From contig WLWP01000001.1 in assembly GCA_012103505.1 (NCBI GenBank), positions 930,001 through 994,000 of the forward strand: a DNA stretch of 64,000 nucleotides. The letters are read 5' to 3'. Numbering within the stretch: position 1 is the first letter of the stretch; each line of letters opens with the position of its first letter. Shown in pieces: positions 11,937 through 21,631 of this stretch. The notes under the pieces were generated by a model. The model made no database searches, had not been told where the DNA came from, and was given only the letters and a program-made list of their open reading frames with translations. The translations under genes and the position numbers were made by a program. This stretch comes from Pseudomonadales bacterium (GTDB lineage Bacteria > Pseudomonadota > Gammaproteobacteria > Pseudomonadales > Azotimanducaceae).

Positions 11937-12951
11937 AACGTTTGATGTCGCAGTGGTCGGTGCGACTGGCGCCGTCGGCGAGGCTCTGATCGAAATATTG
12001 GCCGAGCGCGACTTTCCAGTGAACACCTTGCACTTATTGGCATCTGAAAGATCGGCTGGCAAACGGCTGCAATTCAAAGGTAAGAGTGTGCAGGTGCAAC
12101 GGTTAGACGAGTTTGATTTTAGCCAAGTACAAATTGGTCTTTTTTCGGCAGGTGGTGATATATCGGCTGAATTTGCGCCAATCGCAGCAGCTGCTGGCTG
12201 TGTGGTGATCGATAACACGTCTTTCTTTCGCTACGACGATGACATTCCCCTCGTTGTTCCGGAGGTAAATCCCAATCGGATATCTGAATTTGTTAACCGC
12301 AATATCATTGCCAATCCAAATTGCTCCACCATCCAGATGATGGTTGCGTTGAAGCCAATTCATGACGCAGTCGGGATAGAACGCATTAACGTGTGTACCT
12401 ATCAAGCCGTTTCCGGCGCAGGTGCCGGTGGTGTTCGAGAATTGGCTGGGCAGACCGCGAATTTGTTGAACGGAAAAGAGATAGAAACCGATGTCATGCC
12501 GGTCCAGATCGCCTTCAACGCGATTCCGCAAATCGACAAATTCCAAGACAACGACTACACCAAAGAGGAAATGAAGATGGTGTGGGAAACGCAGAAGATC
12601 CTTGAAGATGACAGCATTAGAGTCAACCCAACCTGTGTCAGGATACCGGTATTTTACGGGCATTCAGAAGCAGTTCACATTGAAACGCGCGCGCCGATCG
12701 AGGTTGCCGAAGTAGAGGCGCTACTTGCACAATCCAATGGCCTGACAGTGTGTCCGCGCGAGGAGTATCCAACAGCAATTGGTCACGCTGCGGGACAGGA
12801 TGGCGTTTTTGTTGGTCGCATACGCAAAGACATTTCTCATCCAAATGGCATTAACCTCTGGGTTGTGTCAGACAACGTTCGCAAAGGTGCAGCACTAAAC
12901 AGTGTAGAGATTGCCGAGTTGTTGGTACGCGAGCATCATTTTGCTGGGTGA
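11926..12951 (+). CDS. asd: Aspartate-semialdehyde dehydrogenase
   Basis: NADPH-dependent reduction of aspartyl phosphate to aspartate semialdehyde, the branch point to Lys/DAP, Met and Thr. It begins [20 protein letters not shown] with the Rossmann glycine motif. The catalytic cysteine lies in NPNCSTIQM near residue 130, and the substrate His-Gly segment near the end is [19 protein letters not shown] chose the ATG at 11926 (341 residues); the frame upstream of it is the shadow of leuB. It overlaps leuB by 11 bp and is followed by a strong terminator, so it appears to close the leuCDB-asd unit. Confidence 0.95.
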   Translation: MAGETFDVAVVGATGAVGEALIEILAERDFPVNTLHLLASERSAGKRLQFKGKSVQVQRLDEFDFSQVQIGLFSAGGDISAEFAPIAAAAGCVVIDNTSFFRYDDDIPLVVPEVNPNRISEFVNRNIIANPNCSTIQMMVALKPIHDAVGIERINVCTYQAVSGAGAGGVRELAGQTANLLNGKEIETDVMPVQIAFNAIPQIDKFQDNDYTKEEMKMVWETQKILEDDSIRVNPTCVRIPVFYGHSEAVHIETRAPIEVAEVEALLAQSNGLTVCPREEYPTAIGHAAGQDGVFVGRIRKDISHPNGINLWVVSDNVRKGAALNSVEIAELLVREHHFAG

Positions 12952-12982
12952 TAGCAGGTAGCTGTGTGTGTAGGCAATTAAG

Positions 12983-13024
12983 TTGCGGACGAAACCTTTT
13001 TGTAAGGTTTTGACCCGCAATTTT
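12983..13024 (+). terminator. Rho-independent terminator after asd
   Basis: Two-tier hairpin: outer arms TTGCGG (12983-12988) and CCGCAA (13015-13020), inner arms AAACCTT/AAGGTTT, then TTTT. It is the likely end of the leuCDB-asd transcript. Confidence 0.8.
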
Positions 13025-13057
13025 GCTACGTGTGCCCCCTAATATGGTTCATTCTGG

Positions 13058-13077
13058 GTTATCTTTACTTAGATAAC
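13058..13077. promoter_or_regulatory. Operator-like inverted repeat upstream of fimV
   Basis: Perfect inverted repeat GTTATCT (13058-13064), 6-nt spacer, AGATAAC (13071-13077), about 150 bp before the fimV ATG and past the asd terminator. The size and symmetry suit a dimeric repressor site. No T-run follows, so a terminator role is unlikely. The cognate factor is unknown. Confidence 0.3.
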
Positions 13078-13225
13078 ATAGTTCTCGACATGACGTCGGG
13101 CACCAGCTGTTTGCTGGGATTGTTGATCGAAGTTAAAACTTTATGGACACACGGATTTGCGAAGTAGTAACCGCCTCTATTTGAACAGTATTTCTTCCAA
13201 CGAACTAAACAGGAGGGTCTTGCCT

Positions 13226-15679
13226 ATGATCCGAAGCAAGTGCCTAAGGGTTGTATTGGCACTCATTGCACCCGTCGTCATGTTTTCCCCGCAGGTTGCG
13301 TGGTCACTTGGCCTGGGTGAAATTGAAGTTGATTCCGCACTGAACGAGAAGTTTGCGGCGTCGATCACCTTGTCTGAAGCTCGAGACCTTCAGGAAAGTG
13401 AGATCGTCGTTTCTCTTGCATCTCGCGAAGATTTCGAACGTGTAGGCGTCGAACGCTTTCACTTTCTAACCTCGTTAGATTTCGAAATTGACGTCAGTGG
13501 CCCGGATCCGATTGTACGACTATCAAGTACTCAGCCAATTTCTGAACCCTATCTCAATTTCATCGTAGAAGTCCTATGGCCAAAAGGTCGACTCTTAAAG
13601 GAGTTCACCGTACTTCTTGATCCGCCTACCTTTAGTGCAGCCGCTGCACCAAAGGTGGTGGCTCCGGTGGAAACAATCACTGAACGTGCGCAGTCACCGG
13701 CTACTCAGCCACGACAAGCACCGACTCGGGTTGCCCTGGATAGGCAACCCGCGGTCACACCCAGTCCGAGACCCAGAGACGGACAAACTGGTGAAATACT
13801 TACGACGACGGATGACACACTGTGGAAGATCGCTAATCGAACTCGAGCGGGTGAGGTTAACGTCAATCAGCAAATGCTTGCAATCCAGGACCTGAATCCG
13901 CGCGCATTTATCCGCAATAACATCAACCTACTAAAGGCAGGCTACAACCTTGCTCTGCCAACAGAAGAGCAAGCGCTTGCTCTTTCTACGAATCAAGCGC
14001 AAGCGGCAGTCTCAGAACAAACAAACGCTTGGCGCAATCCAAGTGATCTGCCTAGCCAACCGGCGCAACAGCAGGTCGCCTCCAGTGACACACTGCAATC
14101 GCAAGTAGATGCCACGCCAGAAACACAGCAAGAAGTTGTCCAAGTAGCCTCTGAACAAGGTCAGGTTAGGATCGTTGCTGCGAGCGGGGAATTGGTTCAG
14201 GGCGGCGCCGAAGCAAGCCCTGAAAGTGGCCAGCTCATAGAAGAAAATGAAACCTTGAATCGACAAGTCGATGAACTGAAGTATCAGCTCGATCGCGAAC
14301 AGGAATTAGCGTCAAACCAAGTTGAACTTAAGTCGCGCGAACTTGAAGTGAAGGATCAAGAACTCGCGGCACTACAGAACCGTTTGGAAGAGCTCGAAAA
14401 AGAAATGACCTCGAGGCAACAAAACCAAGCCACTCCGACCCAAGCCGAGGCAGTGCCGATTTGGCAATCGCCCCTGGTTTTAGGTGGGATTATCGGTGTC
14501 TTAGTTTTGCTGCTTGCATTCGTGTTACTCAAGAATCGCCGCACGGATGAAGACGAAGAAGATTACGATGCACGCTATGAAGACGAAGATATAGATGATA
14601 CCGACGCCTATGCGGATAACAGCTCGGCAATTGAGCCAAGTATTGGTCATGAAGAAAGTGAGAGCGTCGAAGCTGATGTTGGCCAAGATAAAGAGTCGTA
14701 CGAAGACGATCTTCTTGACGGACTTGATGTTGACGACGTCGAAGACGAGTCTCAAGCTCCAGACGTTGTCGCGGAGAACGACGGCAACGCAGAAACCAGC
14801 GATGTAATTGGAGAAGCTGATATCTATGTTGCCTATGGGCGGCATGGACAAGCCGTTAGCTTGCTCGTCGGTGCGCTAAATCAAGAACCGAATCGCCACG
14901 ATGTCAGACTCAAATTGCTTGAGGTATGCGTTGATGCTGAAGATCCTGGTTTGTTCAGCGAGCATGCGGACTACCTGGTCGACAATTGCGATGATGAAGA
15001 TATTCTCCTTGCGTGCCGAGACCTAGAGGCGCGATTAAATGACCAGGTTTCAGTCTTAGAAGAATCGGAAGGTGAGGATTCCCCCTCAAGTGCTGATGAG
15101 GTCTCAGATGAATTCGAATTAGAGGATGAGGAAGACATCCTGAGTGTCGATGAGTTAGCGGAGACGCCCACAGACGGTTCAGATGAAGTTACTAAGGAAG
15201 ACGAGTTTGAGCTAGAGTTTGACGCAGATGAGGCATCTAGCACGGTGGGCGACGTGTCAGAACCAGACGAGATCGAAGAGACTTCTGAGAAGTCTGATGA
15301 TGAAGAAATTTCTCTCGGCGGCGATCTAGGCATCGATTTCGATCCAGATCAAAACGAAGATGAAAGTTCTGGTTCTGAGTCTTTGGATTTATCTGAGCTC
15401 GATGCTCTGGAAGCAGCGGAAGACGATCGAAACGCACCCGCTGGACAAGAACATGAAGACGCCATCGAGGTGGACACTGATGAGTCGGAAATGGAAGACT
15501 TTGAGTTTGAAGCTGAGGGAGACGCGGACATCAACGCGACCAAGATCGATCTTGCTGAAGCCTATATCGACATGGGTGATGGCGACGGCGCCCGAGACAT
15601 CTTGAATGAAGTGTTAGGAGAAGGAACGCCTGAGCAACAAGCACGCGCACAGGAGCTTCTTAGCAGCATCGACAAGTGA
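13226..15679 (+). CDS. fimV: FimV-like peptidoglycan-binding polar scaffold protein
   Basis: Large inner-membrane protein of the FimV/HubP type, which organises pole-localised machinery such as type IV pili. From the ATG at 13226 (AGGAGG Shine-Dalgarno at 13211-13216) it has 817 residues: an N-terminal signal segment ending near VAWSLGLGE, the conserved FimV N-domain, a LysM-like region near residues 193-245 (DTLWKIANRTRAG), a coiled coil (about 335-395), one membrane helix near 412-435, a long very acidic cytoplasmic region and a C-terminal TPR-like FimV domain (DLAEAYIDMGDGDGARDILN). It overlaps truA by 4 bp; fimV-truA order is conserved in pseudomonads. Other pilus genes are not in the window. 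Confidence 0.9.
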   Translation: MIRSKCLRVVLALIAPVVMFSPQVAWSLGLGEIEVDSALNEKFAASITLSEARDLQESEIVVSLASREDFERVGVERFHFLTSLDFEIDVSGPDPIVRLSSTQPISEPYLNFIVEVLWPKGRLLKEFTVLLDPPTFSAAAAPKVVAPVETITERAQSPATQPRQAPTRVALDRQPAVTPSPRPRDGQTGEILTTTDDTLWKIANRTRAGEVNVNQQMLAIQDLNPRAFIRNNINLLKAGYNLALPTEEQALALSTNQAQAAVSEQTNAWRNPSDLPSQPAQQQVASSDTLQSQVDATPETQQEVVQVASEQGQVRIVAASGELVQGGAEASPESGQLIEENETLNRQVDELKYQLDREQELASNQVELKSRELEVKDQELAALQNRLEELEKEMTSRQQNQATPTQAEAVPIWQSPLVLGGIIGVLVLLLAFVLLKNRRTDEDEEDYDARYEDEDIDDTDAYADNSSAIEPSIGHEESESVEADVGQDKESYEDDLLDGLDVDDVEDESQAPDVVAENDGNAETSDVIGEADIYVAYGRHGQAVSLLVGALNQEPNRHDVRLKLLEVCVDAEDPGLFSEHADYLVDNCDDEDILLACRDLEARLNDQVSVLEESEGEDSPSSADEVSDEFELEDEEDILSVDELAETPTDGSDEVTKEDEFELEFDADEASSTVGDVSEPDEIEETSEKSDDEEISLGGDLGIDFDPDQNEDESSGSESLDLSELDALEAAEDDRNAPAGQEHEDAIEVDTDESEMEDFEFEAEGDADINATKIDLAEAYIDMGDGDGARDILNEVLGEGTPEQQARAQELLSSIDK

Positions 15680-16467
15680 ACTGCTGGGCCCTCGGCTTAA
15701 GCTATGACGGGACCCCATTTCACGGCTGGCAATTGCAAAGCGATGTACCCTCGGTACAAGGCGAACTCGAAAGCGCTTTAGCTCAAATCGCCGTTGAACC
15801 GATACGTGTGCACGCTGCTGGTCGAACTGATCGGGGTGTGCATGCAACTTCGCAAGTTGTTGGCTTTCACACGAACCAAGAAAGAAGCCCTAAAACCTGG
15901 TTGAGAGGTTTAAACGGACTCACTAGTGAATCGATACGAGTTCAGTGGGTGCGAGCCGTTGATGCTGACTTTCACGCGCGTTACTCGGCGGTTTCAAGAC
16001 GTTACCACTACGTCTTTGTCGACCAAGATCGCTATCCGGATCCGCTGCTGCGAAGTCGTGCTTGGCACTGCGGCCCGCTCGATGCAGACGTAATGCATCG
16101 CAGCGCACAGGCATTGCTTGGCGAGCAAGACTTTACCTCTTTTCGCGCCGCTGGCTGCCAGTCTACGACCCCGATGCGGCGAGTGAATCGGTGTACGGTG
16201 ACTCGATCTGGGTGCTTTGTCGTTATGGAGATTCAGGCCAACGCGTTCTTACTACACATGGTCCGAAACATAGCGTCTGGCTTGCACGATGTTGGTAGAG
16301 GCACCGCCGTTCGATCGATTGCTGATACGCTAGCGCTTAAAGATCGTGCTGAGGTCGGAATTACGGCACCCCCAGGAGGCTTGTATTTCACTGATGTGGC
16401 GTACTCTGGCTACGATTTCCCCCGCGGGCAACTACCGACATTTCTAGGTGCTTTAAACCCGGCTTAA
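15676..16467 (+). CDS. truA: tRNA pseudouridine(38-40) synthase TruA
   Basis: Converts uridines 38-40 in the anticodon arm of many tRNAs to pseudouridine. The catalytic aspartate is in AAGRTDRGVHA near residue 52. Other family blocks are LSYDGTPFHGWQLQ at the N-terminus, LLGEQDFTSFRAAGCQS and NAFLLHMVRNIASGL. The 263-residue length is typical. The GTG start overlaps the fimV stop (GTGA), so this part of the cluster is translationally coupled. Confidence 0.95.
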   Translation: MNCWALGLSYDGTPFHGWQLQSDVPSVQGELESALAQIAVEPIRVHAAGRTDRGVHATSQVVGFHTNQERSPKTWLRGLNGLTSESIRVQWVRAVDADFHARYSAVSRRYHYVFVDQDRYPDPLLRSRAWHCGPLDADVMHRSAQALLGEQDFTSFRAAGCQSTTPMRRVNRCTVTRSGCFVVMEIQANAFLLHMVRNIASGLHDVGRGTAVRSIADTLALKDRAEVGITAPPGGLYFTDVAYSGYDFPRGQLPTFLGALNPA

Positions 16468-16501
16468 CAGTCGCTAGACTTGCGGCCTTTACGCGCGAGT
16501 C

Positions 16502-17155
16502 ATGTCTCAAAGTAATCCAGTTAGCCTCCGCCCCGACGGTAACACGTGGTGCAAAATATGCGGTATTACGCAGCCTGAACATGCGCGACTTTGTTCGCAG
16601 CTGGGTGCTGATGCCATTGGTTTGGTGTTCGTGGACACAAGCCCAAGAGCCATCAGTATGGACGCCGCTCGCCGTGTAGCTCGCGCCGCCAATATCACGC
16701 GCATAGGATTGTTTGTAGATGCTGAACCCGCGTTGGTTACAGATGCGATACGAACGTGCGATCTGGATGTACTGCAATTTCAAGGTGATGAAAATCCGGG
16801 CTATTGCGAAGGGTTTGGGCGCCCCTATGTAAAGGCTGTTCGAGTTCAGGCAGATACCGATATACAGCAACTGACTCAAAGCTTTGCTTCCGCGATGGCG
16901 TTGCAATTAGACGCATTCGTTGAGGGTGTCGCGGGCGGCACTGGGCAGCAGTTCGAATGGGACCTGTGGCCCAGCAAGGTAGATCTTCCGCTCATTTTGG
17001 CAGGCGGGTTACGCCCAGATAATGTCGGTGCGGCGATCAAAAGACTTAAGCCTGCTGGTGTTGATGTCAGTGGTGGTGTCGAGACTGAGGTTAGGGGTGA
17101 AAAGGATCCCGAGCGAATAAGAAAATTTGTCCAAGAGGTACGTAATGTCAGCTAA
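16502..17155 (+). CDS. trpF: Phosphoribosylanthranilate isomerase
   Basis: Amadori rearrangement of N-(5'-phosphoribosyl)anthranilate to CdRP in tryptophan synthesis. A (beta/alpha)8 barrel of 217 residues with the catalytic cysteine in CKICGIT, the aspartate in the region VLQFQGDE and the phosphate-binding C-terminal DVSGGVET. It is monofunctional, not fused to trpC. It overlaps trpB by 11 bp; trpC and trpEGD are not in the window. Confidence 0.95.
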   Translation: MSQSNPVSLRPDGNTWCKICGITQPEHARLCSQLGADAIGLVFVDTSPRAISMDAARRVARAANITRIGLFVDAEPALVTDAIRTCDLDVLQFQGDENPGYCEGFGRPYVKAVRVQADTDIQQLTQSFASAMALQLDAFVEGVAGGTGQQFEWDLWPSKVDLPLILAGGLRPDNVGAAIKRLKPAGVDVSGGVETEVRGEKDPERIRKFVQEVRNVS

Positions 17156-18359
17156 CGATGGAAGTAACTACGCTCAGCCCTCCACTGATGGACACTTTGG
17201 TGTTTTTGGTGGCCGGTTTGTTGCTGAAACGTTAACGCACGCGCTTGATGAGCTCGAAGCGCTTTACGAGTCCGCGCGCCACGACCCCGACTTTCAAGCA
17301 GAACTTGCTGCGGACATGAAACACTATGTCGGTCGTCCAACGCCACTGTACTTTGCGGAGCGCCTCACCGGGGAACTTAACGGACCACAAATCTATCTAA
17401 AGAGGGAAGATTTAAACCACACAGGTGCGCACAAAGTCTGTAACACAATTGGCCAAGCCTTGTTGGCTAAGCGGATGGGTAAACCCAGGGTGATCGCAGA
17501 AACCGGTGCTGGCCAGCACGGCGTAGCGACAGCAACGGTCGCCGCGAGACTTGGCTTGGAATGTGAAGTTTATATGGGAGCGGAAGACGTTGCTCGACAG
17601 AGTCTCAACGTGTACCGGATGAAACTTTTAGGTGCGAAAGTGATTTCCGTGCAATCGGGCACGAAGACGCTTAAAGATGCAATGAATGAAGCAATGCGGG
17701 ATTGGGTCACGAACGTTGACGACACCCACTACATTATAGGGACCGTCGCTGGACCACATCCCTATCCGATGCTCGTACGAGATTTTGCTTCGCAAATAGG
17801 GACGGAGGCCCGTGAACAGATATTGGATCAAGCAGGTAGGCTCCCAGACGCATGCGTGGCTTGCGTAGGCGGTGGTTCCAATGCCATGGGTTTGTTTTAT
17901 CCATTCATCGACGACCTTGATGTTGACTTGATCGGCGTCGAAGCGGCTGGACATGGTCTCGAAACCGGTGAGCACGCCGCGCCGCTCAATGACGGTACGA
18001 TTGGTGTTCTACACGGTAACCGCACCTATTTGATGGCCAATGAAGACGGGCAAATAATTGGCACCCATTCCATTTCGGCAGGTCTAGACTATCCAGGTGT
18101 CGGGCCAGAACATTCGTATTTGAAGGACATTGGCCGAGCGCGTTATGGCAGCGCGACGGATGAAGATGCTATGGCTGGCTTTCGACTCCTTAATCGCACC
18201 GAAGGGATTTTACCCGCCCTGGAATCCAGTCACGCTATCGGTTGGATGGCGAAGAATGCGGGGGAATACAGTTCGGATCAGATTGTGTTGATCAATTTGT
18301 CAGGTCGAGGGGACAAAGATATTAATACGGTCGCGGCCATCGACGGGATAGAACTGTAA
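17145..18359 (+). CDS. trpB: Tryptophan synthase, beta chain
   Basis: PLP enzyme that condenses indole with L-serine. The PLP lysine lies in the motif [20 protein letters not shown], the phosphate-binding loop is GGGSNAMG, and [12 protein letters not shown] marks the N-terminal domain. The ATG at 17145 is preferred (404 residues) because AGAGG sits 6 nt upstream; a TTG at 17127 would add six residues. It overlaps trpF by 11 bp and shares one base with the trpA start (TAATG), as expected for subunits made in equal amounts. Confidence 0.96.
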   Translation: MSANDGSNYAQPSTDGHFGVFGGRFVAETLTHALDELEALYESARHDPDFQAELAADMKHYVGRPTPLYFAERLTGELNGPQIYLKREDLNHTGAHKVCNTIGQALLAKRMGKPRVIAETGAGQHGVATATVAARLGLECEVYMGAEDVARQSLNVYRMKLLGAKVISVQSGTKTLKDAMNEAMRDWVTNVDDTHYIIGTVAGPHPYPMLVRDFASQIGTEAREQILDQAGRLPDACVACVGGGSNAMGLFYPFIDDLDVDLIGVEAAGHGLETGEHAAPLNDGTIGVLHGNRTYLMANEDGQIIGTHSISAGLDYPGVGPEHSYLKDIGRARYGSATDEDAMAGFRLLNRTEGILPALESSHAIGWMAKNAGEYSSDQIVLINLSGRGDKDINTVAAIDGIEL

Positions 18360-19153
18360 TGACACGAATTCAACGCCTGTTCGAAAACTTGGGTGAGCGT
18401 AGAGCACTAGTTACTTTCGTCACCGCAGGTGATCCAACCATTGACCACACTGTGGCGGCGATGCATGCATTAGTTGCAGGAGGGGCAGACCTCTTGGAAC
18501 TCGGTATACCTTTTTCAGACCCTGAAGCTGAAGGCCCTGCTATTCAGGTATCGAGCGAAAGGGCATTGGCAAATGGTATGACGCTCGCCAAGACGCTAGA
18601 TATGGTCGCGGAGTTTCGGCAAACCGATGCGGACACACCCGTGGTGTTAATGGGCTACCTGAACTCCGTTTTGGCGATGGATGATTTTGCCAATCGAGCA
18701 CAAACCACTGGTGTCGATGGTTTGATCATGGTGAATTTGCCACCGGAAGAGTCCGCCGAACTTCGCTCCGAACTGGCTCAGCATAAGATCGATTTGATTT
18801 TCCTGTTGGCACCCACAACGACGAATGAGAGAGCGCAGTTCATATTGAATAATGCATCCGGTTTCGCCTACTACGTTTCCTTGAAGGGGATTACGGGAGC
18901 TAATAACTTGAACGTTGACGAGGTCGCAAAACGTATGGCGTCGCTTAAGTCTATGAGCGATGTACCGGTCTGCGTAGGCTTTGGCATTAAAGATCCAGAG
19001 ACGGCTGCGGCAGTAGGCGCGCACGCTGATGGGGTTGTGGTCGGCAGTGCCTTGGTCAACTTGATGGCAGCCCATGCGGATGATGTGGAACAAAGTTCAG
19101 CAGCACTGCGATCCATTGTTGCGGATCTTCGGGCGGGGCTAGACCGAGCTTGA
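18359..19153 (+). CDS. trpA: Tryptophan synthase, alpha chain (catalytic Asp60 position is Glu)
   Basis: TIM-barrel subunit that cleaves indole-3-glycerol phosphate and channels indole to TrpB. Full length at 264 residues, with the catalytic Glu49 equivalent in LLELGIPFSDP and the phosphate loop near GFGIKDPETA and VVVGSALV. The segment normally reading FSDPxADGP reads FSDPEAEGP, so the second catalytic acid (Asp60 in the enteric enzyme) is replaced by Glu. Everything else looks intact, and the gene overlaps trpB and folC normally. Reduced or altered activity is possible but not shown. Confidence 0.94.
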   Translation: MTRIQRLFENLGERRALVTFVTAGDPTIDHTVAAMHALVAGGADLLELGIPFSDPEAEGPAIQVSSERALANGMTLAKTLDMVAEFRQTDADTPVVLMGYLNSVLAMDDFANRAQTTGVDGLIMVNLPPEESAELRSELAQHKIDLIFLLAPTTTNERAQFILNNASGFAYYVSLKGITGANNLNVDEVAKRMASLKSMSDVPVCVGFGIKDPETAAAVGAHADGVVVGSALVNLMAAHADDVEQSSAALRSIVADLRAGLDRA

Positions 19154-20463
19154 ACGACTATAGAGGAGAACCGGCGAGCTTGGATGCATGGCTCGAGTAT
19201 GTCACGCGTTTGCACTGGCAGACAGTTGGCATGGGCCTCGAACGGATGGAGGAAATGGTCGCGCGACTCGAACTGCAACGTCCTGCGCGACATGTAATCA
19301 CAGTTGCGGGAACGAATGGCAAGGGCAGCACATGCCACGCCGTAGAGCAGTTGTTATTAGGATCAGGCCACACAGTTGGGACGACCCTGTCACCCCACAT
19401 AGATCGTTTTAATGAACGAATTCGCCTGCATGGCCAGGAGTTGAGTGATGCCGAAATCTGTCAGGCTTTTGCAGCTGTCGAAGCTGCGCGCGGCGATCTC
19501 ACGCTAACCTATTTCGAATATTCAACGATCGCCGCATTATGGGTCTTTAGCCAGGCTAAGCTTGATTTCGCAGTGCTGGAGATAGGCTTGGGCGGACGCT
19601 TAGATGCTTTCAATGTAATCGATGCGGATACGGCCATCATCACAACCATTGGCTTCGACCACCAGGAGCTACTTGGAGACACGCTTGATGCAATCGGTGC
19701 CGAGAAGGCAGGGATACTGCGATCCGGGCAAAAAGTGACACTAGGAATCGATATGCCAAATTCAGTGGTAAACCGGTGTGCAGATCTGGAACTGGTGCCG
19801 AGTGTCTTTGGTCGACACATGACAGTAACCGAACAACCATCCACGCAGACCTGGACTTATGCGAGTTCTGAACGAAAGATCCGATCGATACCAATCGGTC
19901 AATGTGGACCAACAAACATAGCGCTTGCTTTTCGAGCAGTCGGATTAACCGGCGCTCTAGACGAGATCGCTACCGAGGATCAAGAAGATTTGCTTCGCGA
20001 AGTTTCACAGAGGCTGACTGTCGACGGCCGTCTGCAAAAATTCGATTGGGAAGGGCGCACCATTATTTGTGATGTTGCCCACAACCCAGCTGGGGTTTCC
20101 TTTCTCTGTGACGAGCTCGAGTTGCGAGGTATTGATCCAGACCTAGTCGTTTGCGGAATGCTGACCGGCAAAGACCACCGCGAAGTTTACAAAGTAGTCC
20201 GAGCGAGGCTCGGCGGTCAGTGGGCATTTATGGATACTTTTGGCGACAGAGGTATGTCAGCAAATGATCTTGACGAATCTGTTGGTCTGGCGGCTAGCGG
20301 GGTTCATGAAACCGACTCGAACAAGCTCGTGGCACAAGCGGGCGGCTTAGCCGGTTTTCTGTCATCGGCTTCCAAGGAAGGGGATGTTATCCTCGTTTTC
20401 GGATCGTTCAATGCCGTAGAACAAAGCCGAATGCTCATGAAAAAACAAACTGGTACAGCGTAG
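19150..20463 (+). CDS. folC: Folylpolyglutamate/dihydrofolate synthase
   Basis: Mur-ligase-family ATP enzyme that adds glutamate to dihydropteroate and to folates. It has the P-loop TVAGTNGKGSTCHAVEQLLL, the TLSPHIDRFNERIRL segment, EIGLGGRLDAFN and the C-terminal ICDVAHNPAG motif. At 437 residues it is the usual size. The TTG start overlaps the trpA stop (TTGA). In many relatives accD lies between the trp genes and folC; here it does not. Confidence 0.94.
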   Translation: MNDYRGEPASLDAWLEYVTRLHWQTVGMGLERMEEMVARLELQRPARHVITVAGTNGKGSTCHAVEQLLLGSGHTVGTTLSPHIDRFNERIRLHGQELSDAEICQAFAAVEAARGDLTLTYFEYSTIAALWVFSQAKLDFAVLEIGLGGRLDAFNVIDADTAIITTIGFDHQELLGDTLDAIGAEKAGILRSGQKVTLGIDMPNSVVNRCADLELVPSVFGRHMTVTEQPSTQTWTYASSERKIRSIPIGQCGPTNIALAFRAVGLTGALDEIATEDQEDLLREVSQRLTVDGRLQKFDWEGRTIICDVAHNPAGVSFLCDELELRGIDPDLVVCGMLTGKDHREVYKVVRARLGGQWAFMDTFGDRGMSANDLDESVGLAASGVHETDSNKLVAQAGGLAGFLSSASKEGDVILVFGSFNAVEQSRMLMKKQTGTA

Positions 20464-20464
20464 C

Positions 20465-20995
20465 GTGCAAGAAAGGACCCGCTATCGAATCTCAGGATCG
20501 TTGTTTCTTATTGCGCTCGCGGTGATCTTCCTGCCGATGTTGTTCGATGATCAGGACCGACCGATTGCTGCAATACCTGCTGAACCTGAGCAAACCACAC
20601 CCAAGCAATTGCCCCCCTACGAGGAGGTCGTTCCGAGTAGCGACGTTGTTGCAAGAGTAGAAGAGCTACGATCGGAAGTCGACAGCGAGGGTTTTAGCAC
20701 GTCAACAAAGGAGCGGATTGGTGAGCCGATCCTCCTAACCAGATCTAGTGAGACGGAAATCTGGGCAGTGCAGGCGGCCAGTTTTGCCAAGGTCGAAAAC
20801 GCTCGTAACTTCCGCCAAGAGTTACGTGACGGAGGTTTTGAAGCCTTTGTTTCGTCAGCTAAAAATAACGGTGGCACGATTATGCATAGAGTGGCCGTCG
20901 GTCCCATGCTCAAGCAGAGTGATGCCGAGGAAATCGCTGCCACTATTGGCCAGCGTTTCGATGTTGCACCCCAACTTGTTGAGATGATCCCATAG
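20465..20995 (+). CDS. dedD: SPOR-domain inner-membrane protein, DedD-like
   Basis: Bitopic membrane protein of 176 residues: short cytoplasmic N-terminus, one membrane helix (GSLFLIALAVIFLPMLF, about residues 11-27), a Pro-rich linker and a C-terminal SPOR domain (about residues 95-175; WAVQAASFAKVENARNFRQE ... HRVAVGPM). SPOR domains bind denuded septal peptidoglycan, so a cell-division role is likely. The folC-dedD-cvpA-purF order matches other gammaproteobacteria. The GTG start lies one base after the folC stop. Confidence 0.88.
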   Translation: MQERTRYRISGSLFLIALAVIFLPMLFDDQDRPIAAIPAEPEQTTPKQLPPYEEVVPSSDVVARVEELRSEVDSEGFSTSTKERIGEPILLTRSSETEIWAVQAASFAKVENARNFRQELRDGGFEAFVSSAKNNGGTIMHRVAVGPMLKQSDAEEIAATIGQRFDVAPQLVEMIP

Positions 20996-21507
20996 TGAGT
21001 TTTGCCACCCTTGATATTGTGATTGCTGTGGTCGTCCTGTTGTCTGCAATCATAGGTTTGGTACGTGGTCTGGTAAAAGAAGTGTTGTCGTTGGTTTCCT
21101 GGGCAGCGGCGTTCATTGTTGCGATCTTTTTTTCCACCGAACTCGGTGAGATCTTACCCGCGGCGTGGGGTTCGGTCGCTTTGCGCCAAGCGATTGCGTT
21201 CGTAATATTGTTTGTCGGGACGCTAGTTCTGGCTGGCGTTTTGCAGTGGTTAATCGGCCAGTTGATTGAGACTACGGGCCTGAGTGGTACAGACCGCTTC
21301 TTAGGCTTCTTGTTTGGGAGCGCTCGGGGTTTGTTGATTGCGTTGGTGGTTTTGGTGGGTCTGGAACAGATAGCGAGTGAAGCTACTTGGTGGCAAGAAG
21401 CACGACTACCACAGGAAATTCTCGCATTCGAGGATGAAATGCGAGAGCTCTTTGGGCAGGCGCAGGTTTTCGTCGAAGAAGACATTATCCAAAGGCAGGG
21501 TATTTAA
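20995..21507 (+). CDS. cvpA: CvpA family inner-membrane protein
   Basis: A 170-residue protein with about four membrane helices (segments beginning FATLDIVIAVVVLLSAIIGL, SLVSWAAAFIVAIFF, AIAFVILFVGTLVLAGVL and GLLIALVVLVGL), followed by an amphipathic C-terminus. It matches the CvpA family, linked in E. coli to colicin V production and envelope stress; the molecular role is unsettled. It overlaps dedD by one base and precedes purF, as in many proteobacteria. Confidence 0.88.
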   Translation: MSFATLDIVIAVVVLLSAIIGLVRGLVKEVLSLVSWAAAFIVAIFFSTELGEILPAAWGSVALRQAIAFVILFVGTLVLAGVLQWLIGQLIETTGLSGTDRFLGFLFGSARGLLIALVVLVGLEQIASEATWWQEARLPQEILAFEDEMRELFGQAQVFVEEDIIQRQGI

Positions 21508-21541
21508 ATTCGAATCCCTTACCGATCTGAGGACAAATAGA

Positions 21542-21570
21542 TTGTTGATGACGCAAGGGCTCTCTAGAAT
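21542..21570 (+). promoter_or_regulatory. Possible sigma-70 promoter for purF
   Basis: TTGTTG (21542-21547), a 17-nt spacer and TAGAAT (21565-21570; five of six -10 bases). It lies in the 124-bp gap between cvpA and purF, about 60 nt before the purF ATG. The -35 is weak. Confidence 0.35.
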
Positions 21571-21631
21571 GGCCTTGCCGACCCTTCATGTTTCTCTGGG
21601 TTTGGTCAATGCAAGAGAGGCTCACTAGCTT

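Noticed and set aside
14530..15560. Acidic, repetitive-looking Asp/Glu-rich DNA in fimV, considered as a tandem repeat.
   Set aside because: No fixed period or repeated unit is present; it is compositional bias typical of the FimV cytoplasmic region.
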